Below are positions 1 to 5,273 of a stretch of 14,540 nt of DNA, in pieces. The stretch's first letter is position 1. Every line of letters starts with the position of its first letter. Under the pieces are notes generated by a model, which saw nothing but the letters and a program-made list of their open reading frames with translations, did not search any database and had not been told where the DNA came from. The translations under genes were made by a program, and so were the position numbers. The stretch lies in assembly GCA_964433845.1 (NCBI GenBank), contig CAYSTA010000037.1:1-14540 (forward strand). The letters run 5' to 3'. Source of the DNA: MAG-121220-bin8 sp964433845 (GTDB lineage: Bacteria; Bacteroidota; Bacteroidia; Flavobacteriales; Flavobacteriaceae).

Positions 1-96
1 CAGAGAGAATCAATGTTTTCAGAATTAGTTGCACTTACTAATGAATATTGTGTTTGTGGAATTTTAGGAGCTCCAATTATAAGAGCGATGGGATAA
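1..96 (+). CDS. C-terminal fragment of an unidentified protein
   Basis: Frame 1 is open from the window edge to a TAA at 94-96 and gives 31 residues ending in ILGAPIIRAMG. The fragment is too short and too plain for me to assign a family. It contains two closely spaced cysteines (YCVCG), which may be incidental. The reading frame is plausible because its stop overlaps the start of the next possible ORF in a TAATG. The 5' end lies outside the window. Confidence 0.5.
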   Translation, partial: QRESMFSELVALTNEYCVCGILGAPIIRAMG

Positions 97-173
97 TGAA
101 AGTTTTTAGAGAGATTCTGAAAGGATTACTAATTTTTGTTATTGAAATACAAATTTTAAAAAAGAATAAATAA
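96..173 (+). CDS. Possible 25-aa linker ORF
   Basis: An ATG at 96-98 shares its A with the TAA of the upstream frame, and the ORF's own TAA (171-173) shares its last A with the ATG of the PHP gene. Both junctions are therefore TAATG. The product would be a 25-residue basic peptide with a short hydrophobic core (LLIFVIEIQIL). It may be a real coupled small protein, or only a re-initiation bridge that lets ribosomes pass from the upstream gene to the PHP gene. Nothing else explains this gap, but an ORF this short can occur by chance. Confidence 0.25.
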   Translation: MKVFREILKGLLIFVIEIQILKKNK

Positions 174-1348
174 TGAAAAAACTAATTCTACTATCAATAA
201 TATTAATATCATGTAATTCTAATGTGAAAGAGCAACATTGGCAAAAAGGCAATTTACATACTCATTCATTTTGGAGTGATGGAGATGATTTTCCAGAAAT
301 GATTATTGATTGGTATAAAAAAAATGATTACCAATTTATTGCTTTATCTGACCACAATACTATTGCTAATGGTATTTTTTGGTATAAAATTAAACAGTCA
401 GATATAGAAAACAATACGTTAAAAAAATATAAAAAAAGGTTTGGTGATTGGGTGGAATCAAAAAGTGATTCCACAGGTATTTTTGTCAGATTAAAAACTT
501 TTGAAGAATATAAGTCAAAACTAGAAGATTCAAACAAATTTGTTATTATCAGATCAGAAGAAGTGACATCATCTTTTGAAAATAAACCAGTCCATATTAA
601 TGTCACGAATATACAAGAGAAAATCAACCCCTTTAAAGGAAGCTCAGTCTATGATGTTATGCAAAAAACTATTGATGCTGTTAATGAACAAAGAGAAAAA
701 TTCAATATTCCTTTATTTGCTCATATTAATCATCCAAATTTTGGTTACGGCATTAATGTTGAAGATTTAAAAAAACTCAGTGGTGAAAGGTTTTTTGAAG
801 TCTATAATGGACATCCAGCAGTACACAATGAAGGAGATGATACCCATATAGATCTTGAAACTATGTGGGATTTAATCAATATTTCTTATTACGATAATAA
901 TAAGCCCTTGTTATTAGGGATTGCTACTGATGATAGTCATAATTACCATAGAAAATCTACAAATCTAAGTAATACAGGCAGAGGTTGGGTTATGGTAAAT
1001 TCAAAACAAATAGAAACGGTAAGTTTGATTGAAGCAATGGAATCGGGGAACTTTTATTCTTCATCTGGGATTAATTTAAAAAAAGTCATACATGATGAAA
1101 AAAAATTTAAAATTGAAATTGATCCAAATAAAGGGATTACTTATGAAATAATTTTTATGGGTTACAGAAAAGAAGGTTTTCAAGTTGAAGAATTAAAAAG
1201 GGTAAAAGGCACTTCAGCTGAATATATATTCAATGAAAACGATCTTTTTGTAAGAGCAAAAGTAAGTTCTAATGAAATTAAAAAAAATCCATACCTTGAA
1301 GGTGAAACTACTCAGGCATGGACTCAGCCAATAATTGTAAACAATTGA
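173..1348 (+). CDS. PHP-domain lipoprotein, putative metal-dependent phosphoesterase
   Basis: A 391-aa protein with a lipoprotein signal (hydrophobic residues 4-12, then LISC with Cys14), so it is probably anchored to the outer or inner membrane facing the periplasm. The mature part is a PHP (polymerase and histidinol phosphatase) domain. Visible motifs are H29-T-H31, S35-D36-G, S59-D60-H61-N62, the acidic pair E129-E130, H141, H184/H187 in AHINHPN, and D253-D254-S-H256. These match the family's metal-binding pocket, which usually hydrolyses a phosphoester. Residues from about 300 onward look like an extra beta-rich domain. The substrate cannot be told from sequence; a secreted PHP protein suggests an extracytoplasmic phosphate compound. 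The start at 173 gives the clean MKK signal peptide. The MORN gene follows 17 bp downstream and is probably co-transcribed. Confidence 0.85.
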   Translation: MKKLILLSIILISCNSNVKEQHWQKGNLHTHSFWSDGDDFPEMIIDWYKKNDYQFIALSDHNTIANGIFWYKIKQSDIENNTLKKYKKRFGDWVESKSDSTGIFVRLKTFEEYKSKLEDSNKFVIIRSEEVTSSFENKPVHINVTNIQEKINPFKGSSVYDVMQKTIDAVNEQREKFNIPLFAHINHPNFGYGINVEDLKKLSGERFFEVYNGHPAVHNEGDDTHIDLETMWDLINISYYDNNKPLLLGIATDDSHNYHRKSTNLSNTGRGWVMVNSKQIETVSLIEAMESGNFYSSSGINLKKVIHDEKKFKIEIDPNKGITYEIIFMGYRKEGFQVEELKRVKGTSAEYIFNENDLFVRAKVSSNEIKKNPYLEGETTQAWTQPIIVNN

Positions 1349-1365
1349 CATTCAACAAGATGAAT

Positions 1366-2274
1366 ATGAAAAAACTAATTCTTTTATTACTGTTTATTCC
1401 ACTTGTTTCTTTTGGGCAGAAAAATATTGATAAATGTAATCATGAAATAACATTTGATAATGATATATACGTAGGATGTATTAATAAGGATGGAGATCCT
1501 GATGGTTATGGAATAATGACCTTTGAAAATAAAGATGTTTACAAAGGGTTTTGGAAAAATGGGAAAAGAGACGGATTAGGAAAATTTACAACAAATGATG
1601 GGAATTTTTATGAAGGGAATTGGAAGGATGACATGAAGCACGGAAAAGGTTCTTACACTGAAAAAAAAGAAGATGAAACTTACTATAGAAAAGGGTTGTT
1701 TGAATATAATCAATTTATTGATGGAAAAATGGAAGTTGATAATGGATACTTCTTAACACAACATACTATATCATACAAGTCTTACATTGGAGTTGTAAAA
1801 AATAAAGAAATTAATTTATTAGAAGGTCCAGGATCTGGTTATGAAATCATAAAAAATTTAATTCCTGGCAGTGAATTATTTATTATTTCAGATAAACCCA
1901 TAAATGGTTATTATAATGTAATTGATGTATTATCTAATAAAGAAGGTTATGTTAACATTTTGTTTGTCGATTTAGGTGATGAGATAAAAGCAAATGATGA
2001 TAGTAGTAATTTTATAGTAACTGGTGTTTCAGAAAATCCAAAGTTGTCTATAATTAATATTTTTAACAATACTGAAGCCAGAGCATCAATAAAAATGGGA
2101 GGTTATAATTATATTTTTGAGCCCTATGCAGAAAGAGATATTGATATTACACCAGGGGAATATAAAATTATAGTTTCATCTGAAAACGTGATTCCTTTTA
2201 TTGAAAAAATTGAGATTGAAATCGGAAAAAACTATAAATGGGTATATGACATTACTAAAAAACGCAATAACTAA
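1366..2274 (+). CDS. Secreted MORN-repeat protein with SH3-like domain
   Basis: The start chosen gives 302 aa beginning MKKLILLLLF, a Sec signal peptide probably cut after VSFG (residue 17). An in-frame ATG at 1360 would add only Met-Asn. Longer extensions run into the PHP gene and spoil the signal peptide. Residues 35-55 resemble a degenerate MORN repeat. Residues 59-79 (YKGFWKNGKRDGLGKF) and 82-104 (YEGNWKDDMKHGKGSY) are clear MORN repeats. Residues 140-205 look like a bacterial SH3 domain (INLLEGPGSGYEII…EGYVN), often a cell-wall or peptide-binding module. The last about 85 residues look beta-rich (TPGEYKIIV) and are not assigned to a family. No catalytic residues are evident, so a binding or scaffold role in the periplasm is inferred. 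The stop codon lies inside a relic of another signal-peptide coding sequence, so the present C-terminus may be a fusion product. Confidence 0.8.
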   Translation: MKKLILLLLFIPLVSFGQKNIDKCNHEITFDNDIYVGCINKDGDPDGYGIMTFENKDVYKGFWKNGKRDGLGKFTTNDGNFYEGNWKDDMKHGKGSYTEKKEDETYYRKGLFEYNQFIDGKMEVDNGYFLTQHTISYKSYIGVVKNKEINLLEGPGSGYEIIKNLIPGSELFIISDKPINGYYNVIDVLSNKEGYVNILFVDLGDEIKANDDSSNFIVTGVSENPKLSIINIFNNTEARASIKMGGYNYIFEPYAERDIDITPGEYKIIVSSENVIPFIEKIEIEIGKNYKWVYDITKKRNN

Positions 2275-2333
2275 TTCTGCTATTACTGTTTATTCCACTT
2301 GTTTCTTTTGGGGAGAAAGCGCCTATAATTTAA
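2271..2333 (+). pseudogene. Relic of a signal-peptide coding sequence
   Basis: Read from 2271, this stretch encodes LILLLLFIPLVSFGEKAPII then TAA (2331-2333). It is almost identical in DNA to positions 1374-1419, the signal-peptide start of the MORN gene; only three mismatches are seen by eye over about 47 bases. There is no start codon, since the preceding in-frame codon is TAA (2268-2270), and the frame closes at once. It is therefore a decapitated and truncated 5' end. Either a neighbouring paralogue was deleted, or the MORN gene arrived by recombination between such shared segments. Confidence 0.6.
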
Positions 2334-2542
2334 GGTAAAATAAACAAATCTTCCACTTTACAATTTAAGGTTTTGGCGATTTTTAATGCTAACACTGTTG
2401 AAGGAACATAAACTCCATTCTCTATTGCATTAATACTCTTCCTAGAAACTTCTGCATTAACAGACAGTTCTTGCTGAGTTAAACTAGCAGACCTTCTAAG
2501 CTTTTCTAAATTATTTATAAGTTTTTTATGGTTTTTGCCCAC
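2330..2542 (-). CDS. XRE-family helix-turn-helix regulator
   Basis: A 70-aa protein that is almost entirely one HTH_3/XRE domain. Residues 21-42 (LTQQELSVNAEVSRKSINAIENG) form the helix-turn-helix, followed by the usual VPSTVLALKIAKTLNCKVEDLF tail. It is a compact DNA-binding protein, very probably a repressor of its own operon. The start is GTG at 2542-2540, two bases after the TAA of the upstream membrane-protein gene on the same strand, so the two genes are probably translationally coupled. Pairs of a small membrane protein and a compact XRE regulator are common in Bacteroidota. GTAAC/GTTAC repeats at the operon promoter are its likely binding sites. Confidence 0.88.
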   Translation of the reverse strand: MGKNHKKLINNLEKLRRSASLTQQELSVNAEVSRKSINAIENGVYVPSTVLALKIAKTLNCKVEDLFILP

Positions 2543-2544
2543 AA

Positions 2545-2934
2545 TTATTCTTTTTCAAATTCTTCAACAGCATTAGTTAGTTCTTTTCCAGTATTTGGGT
2601 AGAGATATCCAGCTATCATAGTCCCAATACCTATTACACTAACCAAAGCTCCAACACCTTTTAAAAGACTTCCTAATGCAAAGTACCCAAGAAGATAGAG
2701 GCCAATGCCAGTAAAAATTGCTATAACTCCATTTCTACGATAATCTATTGGCTCTTTTTTTCTTTCATCAAAAATCCTTAACAATTCTTGTAATTTAGAA
2801 GGGTCATCTAGTTGTTTAGATATCTCTAACATAGTTTCCCTCTTTCCTTTGCCTTCGTGGTAAAGCCATATAAATACAGCTACTGGGACAACCATTCCTG
2901 TTAGTATTCCAAATATTGGTATTAAAATTTCCAT
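2545..2934 (-). CDS. DUF6249-like small membrane protein
   Basis: A 129-aa protein with an N-terminal membrane segment (about residues 4-24, ending VAVFIWLYHEGKGKRE) and a charged cytoplasmic stretch (about 28-68, with short helical EISKQLDD and LLRIFDERKK parts). Two further close-set hydrophobic segments lie at about 71-90 and 93-112, followed by an acidic tail. The layout of one TM, 'K.RE.MLEI' and a TM pair resembles proteins annotated as DUF6249 in Bacteroidota. The assignment is from memory of the pattern and is moderate. It is the first gene of a two-gene minus-strand operon with the XRE regulator and may sense envelope state or control the regulator. No biochemical function is known. 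Confidence 0.75.
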   Translation of the reverse strand: MEILIPIFGILTGMVVPVAVFIWLYHEGKGKRETMLEISKQLDDPSKLQELLRIFDERKKEPIDYRRNGVIAIFTGIGLYLLGYFALGSLLKGVGALVSVIGIGTMIAGYLYPNTGKELTNAVEEFEKE

Positions 2935-2958
2935 AATTATAATTTTTATTTTTTATTA

Positions 2959-3005
2959 ATGTAACGCAAAGGTAACATTATTTTTGTGAGAAGCAAACGT
3001 TACAT
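2959..3005. promoter_or_regulatory. Candidate XRE operator: GTAAC repeats
   Basis: ATGTAACG (2959-2966) and CGTTACAT (2998-3005) form a perfect 8-bp inverted repeat. A second direct GTAAC lies at 2972-2976, exactly 11 bases (about one helical turn) from the first at 2961-2965. The inner sites flank and overlap the -7 box, and the outer one abuts the -33 element. This placement fits repression of the operon by its own XRE protein. The binding protein is inferred. Confidence 0.5.
2967..2997 (-). promoter_or_regulatory. Bacteroidota-type promoter for the DUF6249/XRE operon
   Basis: On the minus strand a perfect -7 box TACCTTTG (2974-2967) lies 19 bases downstream of a TTTG -33 element (2997-2994). 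This matches the TTTG-N19-TAnnTTTG pattern of Bacteroidota sigma-ABfr promoters. The start codon of the membrane-protein gene is about 33 bases further on, leaving a short A/T-rich leader without Shine-Dalgarno. Confidence 0.7.
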
Positions 3006-3024
3006 AAAAAAAATTAATCAGTGG

Positions 3025-3063
3025 CATATCCTCTTCTTTTAACTCTGCAATTCCTATCTTTAG
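3025..3063 (+). repeat. 39-bp upstream element, copy 1
   Basis: This stretch (CATATCCTCTTC… ending TATCTTTAG) aligns without gaps to 6877-6915, 33 of 39 bases matching by eye. Each copy sits immediately before the start of a gene: the small membrane protein at 3068 and the DUF885 lipoprotein at 6916. The two genes are otherwise unrelated, so what is shared is a promoter or leader module. Confidence 0.6.
3055..3062 (+). promoter_or_regulatory. Candidate -7 box (TATCTTTA) close to a start codon
   Basis: TATCTTTA matches TAnnTTTG at all but the last base and ends five bases before the ATG at 3068. Transcription would then begin at or next to the ATG, giving a leaderless or nearly leaderless mRNA. 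No convincing TTTG -33 box is visible. Confidence 0.35.
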
Positions 3064-3067
3064 TAAT

Positions 3068-3286
3068 ATGAAAAATAAACATCTAATAATTATATCAATA
3101 GGGGCTTGGTTAAATATTGGATTATTCTATTTTTTATATTTAAATGAACTAGAAACTATATTAACTGGAGTTTTTAAAGAATTAACTTTAATACCCTCAT
3201 ATTTATGTGGAATATTATTTCCTATTTGGTTACTAATTAGAATTATTAAAAAAACATTAAACCATAGGGATATATTCTTATTTTAA
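3068..3286 (+). CDS. Small membrane protein (72 aa)
   Basis: Two predicted membrane segments, about residues 5-25 (LIIISIGAWLNIGLFYFLYLN) and 41-60 (LIPSYLCGILFPIWLLIRII), with a basic C-terminal segment (KKTLNHRD). I do not recognise the family. It is the first of four consecutive small two-TM or similar proteins (3068-3850) read from one strand and is divergent from the DUF6249/XRE operon. A regulator of that operon bound at 2959-3005 could also affect this gene. The start is the only sensible ATG and lies just after a candidate -7 box. Confidence 0.6.
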   Translation: MKNKHLIIISIGAWLNIGLFYFLYLNELETILTGVFKELTLIPSYLCGILFPIWLLIRIIKKTLNHRDIFLF

Positions 3287-3306
3287 AAATATTGTAAATT
3301 GTAAAT

Positions 3307-3522
3307 ATGAAAAGTCCTAGAAAATATTTTAGATTAAAAAGCACTGAAGCATATGTTCTTTTTTTAGCAGGATTTTTACTTCCTCTTATGTTCATTTATG
3401 CTTTGATTTTTCATCCTGAAAGTGTTGAGTTTATGGGCCTAATAGAATGGCTAGGAGTTGTTCTTGTCCCTATACTTTCATATATATGCGCCCGTTTAAT
3501 TGATTATGAAGGCAAATCCTAG
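3307..3522 (+). CDS. Small membrane protein (71 aa)
   Basis: A basic N-terminus (MKSPRKYFRLK) is followed by hydrophobic segments at about residues 15-34 (AYVLFLAGFLLPLMFIYALI) and 44-63 (IEWLGVVLVPILSYICARLI), with an acidic/basic tail (DYEGKS). This predicts a two-TM inner-membrane protein with a short periplasmic hairpin. The family is not recognised. It starts 20 bp after the previous small gene, and the next gene begins within or just after its last codons, as in an operon. Confidence 0.6.
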   Translation: MKSPRKYFRLKSTEAYVLFLAGFLLPLMFIYALIFHPESVEFMGLIEWLGVVLVPILSYICARLIDYEGKS

Positions 3523-3526
3523 TGTT

Positions 3527-3688
3527 ATGAGTAATAAATCATTTATTGGATTGATGATAGTTTCTATAACAATGGGTGTCGATGTATACTTTAAGCTTCC
3601 CTCATATATATTAGTTCCATTAATGTTAATAGGGATATTCTTGCTTGCCTCTTCATTATACGATATGTGGAAAAATAACAAATCATAA
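3527..3688 (+). CDS. Small membrane protein (53 aa)
   Basis: Two hydrophobic stretches, about residues 5-22 (FIGLMIVSITMGVDVYF) and 27-44 (YILVPLMLIGIFLLASSLY), with the tail DMWKNNKS. I chose ATG 3527, four bases after the previous stop. In-frame ATG 3506 (adding MKANPSV) would overlap that gene, and an upstream TTG at 3500 is less likely. The family is not recognised. Tight spacing on both sides argues for a real operon member. Confidence 0.55.
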   Translation: MSNKSFIGLMIVSITMGVDVYFKLPSYILVPLMLIGIFLLASSLYDMWKNNKS

Positions 3689-3691
3689 TTG

Positions 3692-3850
3692 ATGAAAGAT
3701 TTTTTTTTAAAACATCTTGATTTAATTGGTTTTGGGATTATGTGTTTTTTTGTGATTGATTATTGGTTTCTAGAGATTTTTTCAAATCTAATGATATTAT
3801 GGACTGGTCTTGGGATTAATGCCATAGGATTATTAATAAAGCAAAGATGA
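3692..3850 (+). CDS. Small membrane protein (52 aa)
   Basis: An ATG at 3692, three bases after the preceding TAA, opens 52 codons ending in TGA at 3848-3850. The product begins MKDFFLKHLDLIG and has hydrophobic segments at about residues 11-28 (LIGFGIMCFFVIDYWFL) and 33-49 (LMILWTGLGINAIGLLI), ending KQR. It matches its neighbours in size, two-TM plan and basic tail, which supports it despite its length. No family is recognised. Its stop overlaps the ATG at 3847 of a further short frame. Confidence 0.5.
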   Translation: MKDFFLKHLDLIGFGIMCFFVIDYWFLEIFSNLMILWTGLGINAIGLLIKQR

Positions 3851-3899
3851 ATTATAGTTGTTTTTTTCATACTATGAAAAAATTTAAACAAGGTTTCTT

Positions 3900-3907
3900 T
3901 ATCTTTA
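3900..3907 (+). promoter_or_regulatory. Candidate -7 box for the lipoprotein/DUF285 operon
   Basis: TATCTTTA (TAnnTTTG with one mismatch) lies 10 bases upstream of the ATG at 3918 and is followed by the A-rich leader AAGTAAAAAA. Bacteroidota favour such leaders in place of a Shine-Dalgarno sequence. No clear -33 element is seen. Confidence 0.35.
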
Positions 3908-3917
3908 AAGTAAAAAA

Positions 3918-4727
3918 ATGAATTATAGACTTTTTTTCGTAGCGACCATTATTTTTTTCATTTCATGTGGAGGAGGTTCTGAATCTGAAGAGGGAAATCC
4001 TGATGGAACAAGTACTGATTTTCCAAATTTTGTTGACTCTAATAATTTAAGAATTTTTGCAAGAAAAGGTGTTTCAACAACATTTTTAAACAATGTTGGT
4101 ACAGCTTATGGCGAAATGTTTAAACCTAGCGCTAATGTTGATCAATCAATGAGATCAAACTATTTATCAGTATCTAAGGAAAAATATGTGTATCAAAGAG
4201 TTGGAGTAGATGGGATGGCTAATAATTCTAATTTTAATCCAGGCACACCACCCAAACCTTATGATCAGAATGCAACAGATTACATATGGGAAATGAAAAC
4301 AGGTGGAGCAGATCAAATTGGAGAAGTAATAGAACATCTTTTACATACAGTCACAGCTGTTACTATGTATTTAGCATATTCAGATTGGAATTATAAAAAT
4401 TCTTCTTCACCATTATATTTGGCGATGAATGAAGCTGTTAATAAAGGGATTTATGATATTTCTAGTTATGATGACTTAAAAAATGATGAAGCTTATCATA
4501 GAATCATAACTCAGGAATATGCTTATTGGCTAATTCTTGCAGAGTGGGATTATTACGAAACTGCGGGTAAAAAAGAAAGCGGAATGACAGGAAATGGAGA
4601 ATTTACCATCGGCACACCATCTGAAATTCAAACACAACTGCCTTTAGGGCACAAGTTGTATAAGGATTATATTGAGAAAATTTTATCCATTCCTAACAAG
4701 GATAATATTATTGCTTTATTTCCATAA
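3918..4727 (+). CDS. Lipoprotein of unknown function, EHxxH motif
   Basis: A 269-aa protein with a lipoprotein signal (residues 2-14 hydrophobic, ISC with Cys17), then a Gly/Ser/Glu-rich linker (CGGGSESEEG). Acidic residues soon after the Cys could act as a surface-export signal. The mature domain is largely helical. It contains E139-H140-L-L-H143 inside an amphipathic helix and later acidic aromatic helices (E200 in TQEYAYW, E209 in LAEWDYYE). The spacing invites the idea of a metal site, but HExxH is absent and I cannot place the protein in a known peptidase family. The C-terminus (LGHKLYKDYIEKILSIP) looks like a conserved family end. Its stop lies only three bases before the ATG of the 714-aa DUF285 lipoprotein, so the two are almost certainly co-translated and probably work together at the surface. 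Confidence 0.75.
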   Translation: MNYRLFFVATIIFFISCGGGSESEEGNPDGTSTDFPNFVDSNNLRIFARKGVSTTFLNNVGTAYGEMFKPSANVDQSMRSNYLSVSKEKYVYQRVGVDGMANNSNFNPGTPPKPYDQNATDYIWEMKTGGADQIGEVIEHLLHTVTAVTMYLAYSDWNYKNSSSPLYLAMNEAVNKGIYDISSYDDLKNDEAYHRIITQEYAYWLILAEWDYYETAGKKESGMTGNGEFTIGTPSEIQTQLPLGHKLYKDYIEKILSIPNKDNIIALFP

Positions 4728-4730
4728 TTT

Positions 4731-5273
4731 ATGAAAAAAATCTTTTTTTTCATTTCCTGCTTGTTATTGTTTTCTTGCGAAAAGGATCCTGTTTTATATA
4801 CGCTAACCACTTCTGCCAATCCTACAGAAGGAGGCACAGTTCTTCCTGCTTCAAGGCAATATGAATCTGGCGATACTGCTAATCTAGTTGCTGCCCCGGC
4901 TGCAGAATATGTTTTTGAAAGTTGGACAGGAGCTACAGGAACTGAAGAAACTACACTTGTAATGGATGCAGATAAAACAGTAGTTGCAAACTTTATTAAG
5001 AAAAAATATCCATTAACAATTAAAGTAGAGGGAGAAGGTACTGTAGCGGAAAAAATAATTAAAGCAGGTGCTTCTACGGATTACAATAGTGGAACGATAG
5101 TGGAGTTAACGGCTAATTGCACAAATAAATGGAAATTTAAGAAGTGGAAAGGAGATTTAACGGGAACAGAAAATCCAAAACAAATTACAATAGATAAACC
5201 AAAAACAGTCACGGCAGTTTTTGAACAGCTCCCTCCATTTTATTTAGATACAAATGGGGAGACTATAAAAGCT
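4731..5273 (+). repeat. 543-bp direct repeat, copy A (constant 5' module)
   Basis: Aligns without gaps to 8698-9240 at an offset of 3967. Mismatches seen by eye are three within the first 18 bases, two at 4801 and 4803, one at 5226 and one at 5260, seven in total. Positions 4804-5225 (422 bp) are identical to 8771-9192 with no synonymous change. It encodes the signal peptide and both InlB-B-like domains. Similarity falls abruptly after 5273. Confidence 0.9.

Noticed and set aside
1318..1365. Longer N-terminus for the MORN protein (ATG at 1318, overlapping the PHP gene)
   Set aside because: It would place a polar 16-residue stretch before the signal peptide. The ATG at 1366 (or 1360) gives the standard MKKLILLLLF leader.
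3287..3306. TTGTAAA direct repeat before the second small membrane gene as a regulatory site
   Set aside because: It is only two copies of a 7-base AT-rich word in a 20-base gap, easily chance.
3500..3526. TTG start at 3500 for the third small membrane protein
   Set aside because: It overlaps the preceding gene by 23 bases and uses a rare start. ATG 3527, four bases after that stop, fits the tight spacing of the rest of the cluster; ATG 3506 remains possible.
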